A stretch of 28,218 nucleotides of DNA, from assembly GCA_003136335.1 (NCBI GenBank), contig PLEA01000366.1, positions 268-28,485 on the forward strand. Reading direction: 5' to 3'. Source of the DNA: Acidobacteriaceae bacterium (lineage in GTDB: Bacteria; Acidobacteriota; Terriglobia; Terriglobales; SbA1). Positions 1 through 9,444 of this stretch are shown here, piece by piece (position 1 is the first letter of the stretch; each line of letters opens with the position of its first letter). The notes beneath the pieces were generated by a model. The model did no database searches and had not been told where the DNA came from. It saw nothing but the letters and a program-made list of their open reading frames with translations. Position numbers and translations under genes: made by a program.

Positions 1-2436
1 GGAATCACTGTCATAGCGCGGGCTCCAGGCCACAGCGATACGCGGGCTGAGTTGGCCGTAGTACGGGTTGTAGGGGTACTTCGACCCACTCCCGGTATTG
101 CCTAACAGGGCAAAGCCGATTTCGGGGTTGTACACCTGGCCTCCCAGCGCTTCGCGCTTGCGTGCGTCCAGGTAGGCCTGGGTGCTAATGGGCTGGTCGG
201 CCTGATCTACCGCTATGATCTGTTTGCCAAGCGCCTCGGTGGGCGGCATCTCCACGGTCCAGCCCATGCCGTAGGTCAGAGTAACCGTCGGCTTCATGTG
301 CCAGGTGTCGCTGAAGTAGAGGTTGTAGAAAGGAATCGTGCTCTGGTCGAATGCAGGAGTGTTAATGGGAAGCAAACTCAGATTCGCGCCAGCACGGGTG
401 TAAGCCTGCGACGAGACGGAAACCATGCCCAGCGCCGCCGCGGTAAGGGAGCCGCAGTTGTTGAGGTTGGTGGTGGCGGTGTTCGTGCAAGGAAATATAT
501 TCGAGGAGAGCAATGATCCAGTGGTTCCGTCGCCCACCCCGTACACCGGCTGGGTGTTGATGGAGCCGCCGCTATCGTTGCGTTGATGCCAGTCCCAGTT
601 GTGCTGATAAGTACCGCCCAACTGGAACAGGTGGTTGCCTCTCAGTACGGAAAGATCGTCGCGCAACATCTGATCGTGGCCGTCCCAGAAACGCGTGCGG
701 ATATGTTGGTTGTCCGAGTTGAAAGGGCCGAGATCCTGAGTCTGTGACTGGCCACTCATGATTTCGATCGCGCCGCCCAGCCCCGCCACCTGTGGCGTAG
801 CCGGACTCCGGGTCCATTGCCACCAGTTACGCAGCCAGCTGTAGTGGACGTCGTTGGTGATGTTGGTGCTGACATTGGTGGTCAACCCCGCTACCCAGGA
901 CCACGATTGCTGCGGATCGCCGGCCAGGGAAGCCGGTGTGCCCAGCTTGTCGCCGGGAAAGAAGCCACCGATATCAACCATATTATCCCCGGTCAGATTC
1001 AGGTTGTAATAGTGATAGACGGTGTTCAAGTGCCACTTGGAAGAAAAATCGTGGTCCAGGCGCACCGCTAGGTATTTGCTGCTCTGCGGAATCGAAAGGT
1101 TGCCCGAGAATCCCAGAACGTTCTGCCCGTCGCAGAGGCTCTGAGCGCAGGTAGAGTTTTTCTGGGGTTCATACTTTGACCATATCTGCGAAACTACAGA
1201 ATTGAGTCCCAAGCCAAGCGGATCGCAGAGGCCTCCTGGGGCCGCTGCACAGCCGTAATTACCCGCGTAAGGCACGCCCTTGTAAGTCACTGGGGTGGGG
1301 TTCAGATTGTAATCTACTGTCCCGGCAACACAGTTAGGACACGCTTTGGACGGCCCGGAGTCCAATAACAGCCCCATCTGCAAGGCTGGTGAGGCAACGT
1401 TTCGATCGATGGTCTCGGAGTTCGGGAAGTGGAAACCCTCGTAGTTGACGAAGAAAAAGGTCTTGGTGTCGAAGACCTTTGCCGGGATGAGTGGCCCGCC
1501 AATCGAGCCGCCAAAGCGGCTGTAGTGGAAGCTGGGAATCGCGATGCCATTGTAGGTATTCTGCCAGGTATTACCCGACCAGTTATTGTCTTTATAATAT
1601 TCGTAGACCGTGCCATGGTAGGCACTGGTTCCGCGCTTGGTAACCACCTTAATCTCGGCGCCCGCCGAACTGTTGAAATCGGCGGTCTGGCCGGCGGTAT
1701 TCACCTTAAACTCCTCGACGCTGTCCTGCGGAGTGGGTATTACGCCCGTCGCGCCCATGGATCCGAAAAATTGAGCGGCAACACCCCCGGTCGGGTCGCC
1801 GGCATAGGTGTTGGTGTATACGCTCATGTTGCCGTCCATGTCGTTGGTGTTGTAGCCGCCATCCAGCGTGAAGTAGCTCTGGTCGTTAAACGCGCCAGCA
1901 ACGGCGCCGTCAGTGCCCACGCCCGGCTGCAACGTGATGAACGTGCTGACGTCGCGGCCAAGACTGGGCAGGTTGTCGATGGCAATGCTTGTGATGGTGT
2001 TGCCCACGGTGGCATTCATGGTTTGGAGTTCAGCGCCAGTGGCTTGTACCTCCACAACGACATTCGCGCCGCCCACCTGCAGAGCTAAATTGAGAGTGAG
2101 AGAAGCTCCGACGTCTACTTTTTGATTTTCGACCTTCATGGTTGAAAATCCCGACTTGCTCACCGCCATGTTGTAGGTGCCCGGGTTTACGTCAACATAG
2201 GTGTACCGGCCCGACGCATTGGTGGTTGTGCTTCGCGCAACATTGGTCGATACCTCCGTGATCGTAACCGTGGCGCCACCCACAACCGCCCCCGATGGAT
2301 CCGTTACCGCACCCACAACAGTGCCGGTGGATGTCGATTGTGCCCACGCGGACGGAGAGCTGCTCAACCAGAGCACGGCCAAACAAATTAGGAAGCATGC
2401 GAACAGAGAAGAGAAAATCTGACGGCGGACGCGCAT
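1..2436 (-). CDS. TonB-dependent, Oar-like outer-membrane receptor (N-terminal part; runs off the left edge)
   Basis: The minus-strand frame stays open for 812 codons from the ATG at 2436 to the window edge. A GGAGGG ribosome site (2443-2448) lies 6 bases upstream of the start. Residues 1-32 form a signal peptide (basic start, hydrophobic core, AWA/Q cleavage site). Residues about 36-125 look like a carboxypeptidase-regulatory (Ig-like) domain with the typical G-V-T-D-P-S-G-A-V strand. Next comes a plug-like region with QDSVEEFKVN and later AEIKVVTKRGTS, hallmarks of the Oar-like receptors common in Acidobacteriota. The remainder is aromatic- and glycine-rich, as expected for a beta-barrel. 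Such proteins normally exceed 1,000 residues, so a few hundred are probably missing. The family acts in the outer membrane in TonB-driven uptake of large substrates or in adhesion; the substrate cannot be read here. Its only neighbour is the divergent cysK. Confidence 0.9.
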   Translation of the reverse strand, partial: MRVRRQIFSSLFACFLICLAVLWLSSSPSAWAQSTSTGTVVGAVTDPSGAVVGGATVTITEVSTNVARSTTTNASGRYTYVDVNPGTYNMAVSKSGFSTMKVENQKVDVGASLTLNLALQVGGANVVVEVQATGAELQTMNATVGNTITSIAIDNLPSLGRDVSTFITLQPGVGTDGAVAGAFNDQSYFTLDGGYNTNDMDGNMSVYTNTYAGDPTGGVAAQFFGSMGATGVIPTPQDSVEEFKVNTAGQTADFNSSAGAEIKVVTKRGTSAYHGTVYEYYKDNNWSGNTWQNTYNGIAIPSFHYSRFGGSIGGPLIPAKVFDTKTFFFVNYEGFHFPNSETIDRNVASPALQMGLLLDSGPSKACPNCVAGTVDYNLNPTPVTYKGVPYAGNYGCAAAPGGLCDPLGLGLNSVVSQIWSKYEPQKNSTCAQSLCDGQNVLGFSGNLSIPQSSKYLAVRLDHDFSSKWHLNTVYHYYNLNLTGDNMVDIGGFFPGDKLGTPASLAGDPQQSWSWVAGLTTNVSTNITNDVHYSWLRNWWQWTRSPATPQVAGLGGAIEIMSGQSQTQDLGPFNSDNQHIRTRFWDGHDQMLRDDLSVLRGNHLFQLGGTYQHNWDWHQRNDSGGSINTQPVYGVGDGTTGSLLSSNIFPCTNTATTNLNNCGSLTAAALGMVSVSSQAYTRAGANLSLLPINTPAFDQSTIPFYNLYFSDTWHMKPTVTLTYGMGWTVEMPPTEALGKQIIAVDQADQPISTQAYLDARKREALGGQVYNPEIGFALLGNTGSGSKYPYNPYYGQLSPRIAVAWSPRYDSDS

Positions 2437-2571
2437 TGCAAAGCCCTCCAGGAACAAGTGATCCCGCAAAGACGGGAAAATTCTGCATTCGACTGCTTTT
2501 TGCTAAGAGACCCAAGGAAGCGTCGCCCAAAGAGATGCACTCTAGGCGCAAAATCCGCTAACAAGTCGGGA

Positions 2572-2601
2572 ACAGTAGCACCATTTAATGCCCGAAAACA
2601 A
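2572..2601 (-). promoter_or_regulatory. candidate promoter of the TonB receptor gene
   Basis: On the minus strand TTGTTT (2596-2601) is followed after 18 bases by TACTGT (2572-2577). This is a loose sigma-70 match and would give a leader of about 130 bases before the ATG at 2436. The match is weak and the leader long, so this is only a candidate. Confidence 0.22.
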
Positions 2602-2911
2602 GTAGTAATTGTATGGATTCGGTTTTCAGATTTGGTTCGCCCTAAGTGATTGATAGCAATGGAGATGCAATGCTGCAACAGGGAAGGGATCGGAGTATCG
2701 CGAGTTTATTGTTGTTGTTTCGGCGCTACATTTGGCCGCTGTCGAAACAAATGTTTTGTCTCCGACCGAGTTGACTAGCCCTTATAGCGAGCCAAGTCGT
2801 CTGGTACCGGTTGAGGCATTGCACCTGCAATGACGCGATCGCGCCGCGATATATACATGAGCTGGTTGGTAGTATTACTAGACCAAACAATCGACAGGCA
2901 GTCCGCCGCGC

Positions 2912-2925
2912 AAACGTTAACGTTT
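2912..2925. promoter_or_regulatory. perfect 14-base palindrome in front of cysK, likely operator
   Basis: AAACGTTAACGTTT is its own reverse complement. It ends only a few bases before the AGGGAGGG ribosome site of cysK (2927-2934). A palindrome at this spot suits a dimeric repressor that blocks transcription. The regulator cannot be named; no transcription-factor gene lies nearby. Confidence 0.45.
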
Positions 2926-2941
2926 TAGGGAGGGACGAATT

Positions 2942-3913
2942 ATGCGAATCGCAAACAATATCACAGAGTTGATTGGGCACACGCCGCTGGTGCGGCTGAA
3001 CAAGGTCACCGAAGGCTGCGTCGCCGAAGTAGTGGCGAAGCTTGAGAGCCAGAACCCTGTGGCCAGCGTGAAGGACCGCATCGGCGTGAGCATGATTGTT
3101 GAGGCCGAGCGCGAAGGAAAAATTCATCCCGGAAAAACTGTGCTCATCGAACCGACTAGCGGGAATACCGGCATCGGTCTTGCGTTCGTCGCCGCGGTCA
3201 AGGGATACAAACTGGTTCTGACCATGCCCGAAACCATGAGCCTGGAGCGGCGCGTGCTGCTGCTTGCCTTTGGCGCGGAAATCGTTCTCACTCCTGGCCC
3301 GCGAGGAATGACCGGCGCAATTCTCAAAGCGAAAGAGATTCTGGCGAACACTCCCGGCGGCCACATGCTGCAGCAATTCGACAACGCTGCCAATCCCAAG
3401 ATTCACTTTGAAACTACAGGGCCTGAAATCTGGAACGACACCGATGGGCGCGCCGACATTCTGATCTCGGGTGTGGGCACCGGTGGGACGATCACCGGCA
3501 TTTGCCAGTACATCAAACCGAAGAAGCCCTCATTCAAGGCAGTGGCCGTGGAGCCCGCGGACAGCGCTGTTCTTTCCGGCGGCAAGCCATCTCCACATAA
3601 AATTCAGGGCATCGGTGCCGGATTTATTCCCAGCATCCTGCGCCGAGATTACATTGACGAGGTGATCCCCGTGACGAATGATGAGGCCATCGCGATGGCC
3701 CGCAGGCTTCCCCTCGAGGAAGGATTGCTGGTCGGAATTTCGTCGGGCGCAGCGGTAGTCGCCGCTTTAAAAGTAGCGCAGCGAGCGGAGAATAAAGGTA
3801 AGCTGATCGTGGTCATTCTGCCGTCTTTTGGCGAGCGCTATTTGAGCAGCATTCTGTTTTCGGAGTTGCGGGACAAGGCGCTGCAGATTCCCACGGCGGC
3901 GCTCCCGGCCTGA
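2942..3913 (+). CDS. cysK: cysteine synthase (O-acetylserine sulfhydrylase)
   Basis: This PLP enzyme makes L-cysteine from O-acetylserine and sulfide in the cytoplasm. The 323-residue length is normal for CysK/CysM. Visible motifs are TPLVRLN (residues 14-20), the PLP lysine K44 in N-P-V-A-S-V-K-D-R (usually NPASSVKDR), the substrate loop PTSGNTG at 71-77, the phosphate-binding G-V-G-T-G-G-T around 180, and GISSGAA near the C-terminus. A strong AGGGAGGG site lies 7 bases before the ATG. The gene for serine acetyltransferase, the preceding step, starts 19 bases after its stop, so the two form one operon. The partner's C-terminal Ile suggests that they also form the classical cysteine synthase complex. 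Confidence 0.96.
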   Translation: MRIANNITELIGHTPLVRLNKVTEGCVAEVVAKLESQNPVASVKDRIGVSMIVEAEREGKIHPGKTVLIEPTSGNTGIGLAFVAAVKGYKLVLTMPETMSLERRVLLLAFGAEIVLTPGPRGMTGAILKAKEILANTPGGHMLQQFDNAANPKIHFETTGPEIWNDTDGRADILISGVGTGGTITGICQYIKPKKPSFKAVAVEPADSAVLSGGKPSPHKIQGIGAGFIPSILRRDYIDEVIPVTNDEAIAMARRLPLEEGLLVGISSGAAVVAALKVAQRAENKGKLIVVILPSFGERYLSSILFSELRDKALQIPTAALPA

Positions 3914-3932
3914 TCCAACCTTCAGAGTTTTC

Positions 3933-4643
3933 ATGCCGCATCTGTTGTCGCTAATTCGCGAGGACGTGGCCACGGTGATAGAACGCGATCCCGCCGCGAA
4001 GTCCCGCCTTGAAGTCTTCCTGTGCTATTCCGGACTGCACGCAGTCTGGTTCTATCGCGTCAATCACTGGCTGTGGAACCATCATTTTTTCTTGTCCGGA
4101 CGATTCCTTTCGCAGGCCGCGCGTTTCCTCACCGGAATTGAAATCCATCCCGGAGCAAAGATAGGACGACGGTTGTTCATCGATCACGGCCTGGGCGTGG
4201 TGATCGGCGAGACGGCGGTCGTGGGTGATGACGTAACCTTGTATCAGGGCGTGACTTTGGGAGGCACGGGCAAGGAGCGCGGCAAGCGGCATCCCACGAT
4301 CGAAGACGGCGTGGTCGTCGGCGGCGGGGCGAAGATCCTGGGCGATATTACGGTAGGAAAGAACTGCCGCATCGGCGCAGGTTCGGTCGTGCTGCGCAAC
4401 GTTCCGGATGATTCAACCGTGGTCGGTGTGCCCGGGCATATCATCTTCCGCGAAGGCAAACGCGTTGTAATTACAGATCCTAAACAGATCAACGATCCAC
4501 TCTCTGAAGCGCTGGCGTCGGTGGTAACGGAAGTGAACAAACTGCGCGAACGTGTACAGCAACTCGAGGGCTCCGGAGTGAAGGGCGAACCGCTGTCGGA
4601 GTCGTTGCAGAGAATTATGGAAGACGTGGATTACCAGATCTAG
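3933..4643 (+). CDS. cysE: serine O-acetyltransferase
   Basis: The enzyme acetylates L-serine with acetyl-CoA to O-acetylserine, the committed step of cysteine synthesis. The protein has 236 residues. A short helical N-terminal domain is followed by a left-handed beta-helix of hexapeptide repeats from about residue 67 ([11 protein letters not shown]) to 165, with the family signatures [13 protein letters not shown] and [18 protein letters not shown] and catalytic-type His residues inside them. This is the shorter CysE/EpsC type rather than the longer enterobacterial form. A C-terminal helix (about 185-215) ends in D-Y-Q-I; a terminal Ile is the residue that inserts into the CysK active site in known complexes. 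The ribosome site is weak (19-base gap after cysK), so translation is probably coupled to cysK. Confidence 0.95.
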   Translation: MPHLLSLIREDVATVIERDPAAKSRLEVFLCYSGLHAVWFYRVNHWLWNHHFFLSGRFLSQAARFLTGIEIHPGAKIGRRLFIDHGLGVVIGETAVVGDDVTLYQGVTLGGTGKERGKRHPTIEDGVVVGGGAKILGDITVGKNCRIGAGSVVLRNVPDDSTVVGVPGHIIFREGKRVVITDPKQINDPLSEALASVVTEVNKLRERVQQLEGSGVKGEPLSESLQRIMEDVDYQI

Positions 4644-4689
4644 CTGGGAACTGACCAAGCTCTTCCGGCGTCGAGGAGAATCGAAAAAC

Positions 4690-6603
4690 GTGAAATGGAT
4701 CATTCCATTCGTTCTTGTTGCCGTGTTCACTCCCCTCCTGGCGGCCGACAAAGCTGCGGACAAAGATAAGGATAAAAATAAAGACGAGAAGCCAAAGCCG
4801 GCTGAGTCGATTGACGAGCTTCGCCAGCAATTGGAGAAGATTCTCAAGGATACGCATACTCCGGGACTGTCGGTGGCCATTGTGCACCGTGACCGACCGG
4901 AGTGGGTTGCCGGATTAGGAACGGCGGACGTGGCCAGCGGTCGCGCCACCACCGCGGATACTCTGTTCCGCATTGGTTCCACCTCCAAGGCCTTTGCCTC
5001 ATTGTCGATCCTGAAGCTGGCCGATCAGGGAAAGCTGTCGCTCGATGACCCGGTTCACAAGTTGGCTCCCGACGTATGGTTTGAGAATCGATGGGAAGCC
5101 GCGGATCCGATCCGAGTCGTCAACCTCCTGGAGCACACTACGGGCTGGGACGACATGCACCTGCGCGAATACGCAAAAGATGCCGCAGGTATGTCACTGA
5201 AGGAAGGACTGGACTACGATCACCACTCGCGCATTTCCCGCTGGCCTCCCGGCACACGCATGGCGTACTGCAATTCCGGTCCTCCGGTCGCGGCCTATAT
5301 TGTGGAGAAACTTACGGGGCAGCGTTTCGAAGATTACGTGCAGCAGAATTTATTCCAGCTCATCGGGATGAAGACGGCGACCTATTTCGAGTCGGCTCCC
5401 GGAACGGCCACCACGCTTTACCACAACGACGGCAAGACTCCGTATCGTTACTGGAACATTCTTTTGCGGCCCGCGGGATCCATCAATGCCTCCGCCAACG
5501 ACATGGCGGCTTACGTACAGTTCTATCTGAACCGTGGTGCGGTAAAAGGCAAACCGGTTGTGCCCGCATCCGACATTGATCGCATGGAGATCCCGCAGAG
5601 CACGTGGGCGGCAAAAGATGGAATGAAGGCTGGGTACGGCCTGAGTAATTACTGGAGTGTCGAAGACGGTTTCGTCTATCACGGGCACGACGGCGGCGTC
5701 GAAGGCGGCCTCACCGAGATGGCCTACATGGCCGACTACAACGTCGGCTATTTCTTCAGTATCAACAGTGGGAATGGGGATGCCTTCGAGAAGGTGGCCA
5801 AAGCGATCCGCGCTTATATAACGACTAAACTGCAGAAGCCGCCGTTGCCCGACCTGGCGCCGCTGCCAACAGTCTCGGCCCAATATGCCGGCTGGTACGT
5901 ACCGGATTCCCCTCGCGTCGAACTCACGCATTTTCTGGAACGTCTGGTTGGCCTCACATGGCTTCACTTCAAAGACGGAAATCTGATTCTCCACCTCCTG
6001 GGTGCGTGGAAGGATACGTTCGTTCCCGTCGACGGTACGCAATTCCGGCACCTTCCCAAGAAGAAAGATGATGTGCCCGATCCGGTGGCAACATTCCTGT
6101 TGCTGACGCCGAACCACGAAGGCCGCTTTGTCCAGGCCGGGATGGGGACGACGATGAAACGAATCCCGGCGTGGCTGGCGATCGGGCAAATTGTCGCAAC
6201 CAGCTACGTGCTACTTTCGATAGTGGCAATCCTGGTTTACGCGCCGTTCTGGATTCTTGGCGCACTCAGCAGGAAACGCCGGCGCCCGGCCGAACGCGGA
6301 ATGCGGATCTGGCCCCTCATTGCGGTGCTTAGCCTGATTGCATTTGCGGCCATCTTCATTGTGTCCAGTGACGACCTGATCGAGCGCCTGGGCAATCTGA
6401 CTGGTTGGTCTGCCGCGATATTCCTCGCGACAGTCGCCTTCGGAATTGCCTCACTCGGCAGCGCGATCTCGTTGTGGCGAACACCCGCAGAAAATATTCG
6501 CCCGCGCGTTCGCAGGTTTTCCGTCATTGTCACGGTCGCACTGCTGATTGCGTTTGCTTACCTTGCCTACTGGGGCATTATCGGATTGCGGACATGGGCT
6601 TAG
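4690..6603 (+). CDS. exported serine hydrolase, class C beta-lactamase/penicillin-binding-protein fold, with C-terminal membrane domain
   Basis: The protein has 637 residues and a GTG start, with GAGGAG (4673-4678) 11 bases upstream. Residues 1-18 are a signal peptide, followed by a strongly charged Lys/Asp linker (about 20-36). The catalytic domain carries S97-T-S-K100 (SxxK, nucleophile and base), Y193-C-N195 (YxN) and an H-G-H-D-G-G segment at 331-336 in the place of the KTG/HxG motif. A middle region (about 385-490) resembles the beta-rich extension of family members. Four hydrophobic helices follow (about 495-525, 540-560, 573-595, 608-630), with a basic loop RKRRRP after the first. Relatives are D-aminopeptidases, carboxypeptidases, esterases and true beta-lactamases; the sequence alone does not choose between them. 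The last helices should anchor it in the inner membrane with the catalytic domain outside. Confidence 0.85.
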   Translation: MKWIIPFVLVAVFTPLLAADKAADKDKDKNKDEKPKPAESIDELRQQLEKILKDTHTPGLSVAIVHRDRPEWVAGLGTADVASGRATTADTLFRIGSTSKAFASLSILKLADQGKLSLDDPVHKLAPDVWFENRWEAADPIRVVNLLEHTTGWDDMHLREYAKDAAGMSLKEGLDYDHHSRISRWPPGTRMAYCNSGPPVAAYIVEKLTGQRFEDYVQQNLFQLIGMKTATYFESAPGTATTLYHNDGKTPYRYWNILLRPAGSINASANDMAAYVQFYLNRGAVKGKPVVPASDIDRMEIPQSTWAAKDGMKAGYGLSNYWSVEDGFVYHGHDGGVEGGLTEMAYMADYNVGYFFSINSGNGDAFEKVAKAIRAYITTKLQKPPLPDLAPLPTVSAQYAGWYVPDSPRVELTHFLERLVGLTWLHFKDGNLILHLLGAWKDTFVPVDGTQFRHLPKKKDDVPDPVATFLLLTPNHEGRFVQAGMGTTMKRIPAWLAIGQIVATSYVLLSIVAILVYAPFWILGALSRKRRRPAERGMRIWPLIAVLSLIAFAAIFIVSSDDLIERLGNLTGWSAAIFLATVAFGIASLGSAISLWRTPAENIRPRVRRFSVIVTVALLIAFAYLAYWGIIGLRTWA

Positions 6604-6655
6604 TCTCAGGCGCGAGAACTCGAACCCTCATCGCAGACTAGGCCGTAGGGTGTTG

Positions 6656-7730
6656 TCACCTGGATAGTATTCGCCCGCCGCGAGCGTTCGTTGAACTGCG
6701 GCCCTTCCTCCGTCGAGTCGCCGCCAGAGAGCGATGGCGGCCATGCAATAGACTCCAAATAGTAATAAGGAGGAGGGCCCTCATTCCCAGAAGAAGTGAG
6801 AAATTCTCCAACAAGCCTCCCACGACGGCGCCCAGCCCATTGGCCCCGAGCGCCGCGCCGGGGGCGGCCTCTCCCCGGAATTCCAAGGAGAACAATAATC
6901 CAGCAATTAGTACCGGCACGGAAAAAACAACCACGACCAGTGCTCCTACAAACGCAGGCGGACCTGGGATGCCGGCAAATGGAAAGCAATTCGCCGTGAC
7001 CAGTCCTATTAACAACGGCACAACGATCCAGATCCTCGACAGAGTCTTCGGAAAGTATTCGACAATTTGGTTGGCGACCAAGAGCGCGGTCAACAAAACG
7101 GAAATGACCAGCCCGTTTACCTGCCAAGTCGTTCCGAAGTACAGCGCCAACCGGCTGATCACCTGTGTCTCCAGCACATGAAACCAGTTCCCATGCTGAA
7201 AAAGAACAGCGCCGGAGTCTGTCGGCGAGCTTCCGGAATTCTGGAATAGAGGCCGAGAGTTACCAGAATGACCAGCATTCCGAGCGATAAATAAGTGCGC
7301 GGGATGCTTCGATCCCGCTGATACAGGTATGGCCAGTCATCGGTGGTGACCGGCACCTCGCTGGAGTCAGTCGCGAAGTGATTTGGCGACACGAACTCTG
7401 CCAGGCTGGGATCGCGGCTTAAAGCATCGTCGATGCGTCCCGAAGAAGAGATTGCAAAACAGATTGCCCGCTGGGGTGTAGCTGGAGCCAGCATGGAAGA
7501 CGAGCGGGGGCTTGCCGAAAGTCTGCTCCAGCATCTCTGACAGGCGGCGAGGCCAGTTCCGCAAAGAGCGTAAGGAAGTTGGCGACCACGAGTTGATACG
7601 GACTCCACACCGAGAGCCCGCGTGCGGATTCAAAAAATGCACGCCCGCGCCGCTTCGCCAGGTAGGTATAGATCCGGAGCAATGCCAGGATCGTACCTGC
7701 TGCAAGAAAGAACCATGGCCGAGAGGTCAT
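6656..7730 (-). pseudogene. decayed membrane spermidine-synthase-like protein (several frameshifts, internal deletion)
   Basis: Minus-strand pieces of one gene lie in order in different frames. Piece 1 starts at the ATG at 7730 with a membrane helix and then a V-W-S-P-Y-Q motif. Piece 2 carries RLSEMLEQTFGKPPLVFHAG and G-N-L-F. Piece 3 carries AISSSGRIDDALSRDP, then TTDDWPYLYQRDRSIPRTYL and a helix ending in F-M. Piece 4 continues with LETQVISRLALYFGTTWQVN plus further helices. The join of pieces 2 and 3 needs removal of one T from a TTTT run near 7457-7463. The join of pieces 3 and 4 needs one extra G near 7180 (ATG-TGCTGGAG should read ATGGTGCTGGAG). Most of the SAM-binding Rossmann core between pieces 1 and 2 is missing, which argues for real decay and not just read errors. 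Relatives are large membrane proteins with an aminopropyltransferase-like domain. The family assignment is from recognisable C-terminal motifs. Confidence 0.7.
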
Positions 7731-7824
7731 GTGCTAGGAAGAACGGAGGAATCGGACTTGAAGGTGGCCTAGAGTATAGCGCCGCCACCGTCGAGTTCAG
7801 AATGTGAGGAAATGAAGACTCTCG

Positions 7825-9432
7825 CTATGTCCGACTCGACGACGCAGGCACGGCGTCGCAAGTCATTTGTCCATCCAGCATTCGCCAAATGCCCAGCGGA
7901 TTTGCATCTTTCAGTTCGACAGGCAACGCGCTGTCGGGAAATCCCTGATAGCAGACCAAGCGAGTGAAGCGGAAGATTGCCTGGCTACCCACCGATGTGG
8001 AACGTCCATCCGAAGTTGCGGGATAAGGCCCCCCGTGCACCATGGCATGGGTGACTTCGACGCCAGTCGGAAAACCATTGAAGACAAGCCGCCCGACCTT
8101 GTTTTCAAGAATTGTAATCAGATCCGCAAACTCGCGCAGGTCATCTTCTGTACCGTGAATCGTTGCGGTCAGGTGGCCTTCGAGGCCGCGGGCAATCGCC
8201 AGAACCTGGTCCCGGCTGGAGTGTTGCACGAGCAGAGTTGTGGGACCAAAGATCTCTGCATCCAGGTCGGAATCGAGAAATGACGCCGCATCCGTTTCAA
8301 AGAGCGCTGGACTCACCGCGAAACTGGCATCCGCCGCCGCTGGCTCACCGTGGGCAATTAGCCTTACGGACGCGTCCGCCTTGCGCGTAGTGATCGCCGA
8401 GTCATACGACGCGTGAATCGTCTTCGTCAAAAGATGGAACGACGCCGATCCGGCAACCAAGTACTGCAACTTCTGCACGAAGGCTGTGGAATCTTGCGGC
8501 AGAAAAACCATGCCCGGCTTGGTGCAGAATTGGCCGGCTCCCATGGTGAATGAGGCGTGCAGTCCAGCGGCAATCGTTTCCGTACGTTCCCGCAGAGCGC
8601 CTGGCAGGATGAATACGGGATTCGTGCTGCTCATCTCGGCGTAGAACGGAATCGGTTCGGTGCGCGATGCCGCAAGGTCCATTAAGCTTCTGCCCGCGGC
8701 CCGTGACCCGGTGAAGCCCCCTGCTTTTACCAGAGGATGCTTCAAAAGCTGAGTCCCGACCTGTGTGCCCGCGTCAAGCAGAAGCGAAAAGATTCCTTCG
8801 GGAAGATCGTACTCGCGCACACTTTGTTGAATTGCTCGTCCCACCAGTTCGCTCGTCCCGGGATGAGCGGGGTGCGCTTTGAAGATCACAGTATTGCCGG
8901 CCGCGAGCGCGGACGCTGTGTCCCCTCCCGCGACGGAAAATGCCAACGGAAAGTTGCTGGCGCCGAACACCACCACAGGTCCCAAGGGACGCAGGATGGA
9001 ACGAATGTCGGGCTTGGGAACAGGCTTGCGATAGGGATTGGCGGGGTCGATGCGCGCCTGCACCCACGAACCCTCTTCCGCCACCTGTGCGAACATCCGA
9101 AGCTGGGCGCAAGTGCGCCCGGTTTCCGCTTGCAGCCGCGCCTGCGGAAGGGCTGTTTCCTGGGCGGCACGCTCGATCACATCGCCCGCAATCGATTCGA
9201 TCTTCTCAGCAATCTTGCGCAGCAACGCGCCTCGATCGCGTCCCGATACGCGCTGGCAGACATCGAAGGCCTGTGCGGCCAAATGCACTGCGAGTTCTAC
9301 TTCTTCCGTGGTTGCCGGGATGAACCCAGGCTGCAAACGTTGGCCGGTGACGGGGTCTACAGCATACATCGCCTCACCCATACCCGCACCTTCCCGAAAT
9401 CCGATCAGCGACCGTCCTGAGAGTTTTGCCAT
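7825..9432 (-). CDS. 2-oxoglutarate semialdehyde dehydrogenase (2,5-dioxovalerate dehydrogenase), hydroxyproline-operon type
   Basis: An NAD(P)+-dependent aldehyde dehydrogenase, about 535 residues, proposed to oxidise 2-oxoglutarate semialdehyde to 2-oxoglutarate as the last step of the pathway. The nucleophile is C303 in G-A-G-Q-F-C-T-K-P-G and the general base is E266 in Y-A-E-M-S-S; the cofactor-site motif GASNFPLAFS is also present. FCTKPG, in place of the FCT.P of ordinary aldehyde dehydrogenases, is characteristic of the KGSADH group. I chose the ATG at 9432 (MAKLSGRSLIGF), because relatives begin with a TGKSLIGF-like stretch. An ATG four codons earlier (9444) directly abuts the stop of the preceding gene (TAAATG) and is the alternative. 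The gene closes the operon; a pseudogene follows on the same strand. The same product would also serve pentose or glucarate oxidation, so the assignment to hydroxyproline rests on the neighbours. Confidence 0.88.
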   Translation of the reverse strand: MAKLSGRSLIGFREGAGMGEAMYAVDPVTGQRLQPGFIPATTEEVELAVHLAAQAFDVCQRVSGRDRGALLRKIAEKIESIAGDVIERAAQETALPQARLQAETGRTCAQLRMFAQVAEEGSWVQARIDPANPYRKPVPKPDIRSILRPLGPVVVFGASNFPLAFSVAGGDTASALAAGNTVIFKAHPAHPGTSELVGRAIQQSVREYDLPEGIFSLLLDAGTQVGTQLLKHPLVKAGGFTGSRAAGRSLMDLAASRTEPIPFYAEMSSTNPVFILPGALRERTETIAAGLHASFTMGAGQFCTKPGMVFLPQDSTAFVQKLQYLVAGSASFHLLTKTIHASYDSAITTRKADASVRLIAHGEPAAADASFAVSPALFETDAASFLDSDLDAEIFGPTTLLVQHSSRDQVLAIARGLEGHLTATIHGTEDDLREFADLITILENKVGRLVFNGFPTGVEVTHAMVHGGPYPATSDGRSTSVGSQAIFRFTRLVCYQGFPDSALPVELKDANPLGIWRMLDGQMTCDAVPASSSRT

Positions 9433-9444
9433 GAACCCCAGCAT

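Larger units (their letters stand above)
2437..2941. other. 505-base divergent intergenic region between the TonB receptor and cysK
   Basis: No frame here has coding character. It holds the control regions of two divergent genes. Near cysK are two short palindromes: an 11-base one, TAGTATTACTA (2870-2880), and a perfect 14-base one (2912-2925), and the cysK ribosome site follows the second. No clear consensus promoter for cysK could be picked. No tRNA or structured RNA was recognised. Confidence 0.6.

Noticed and set aside
2726..3406. 226-codon minus-strand frame over the cysK upstream region and 5' half
   Set aside because: Shadow of cysK; no family features, and it would cover the cysK control region.
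8737..9420. 227-codon plus-strand frame
   Set aside because: Antisense to the semialdehyde dehydrogenase, where catalytic residues are clear.
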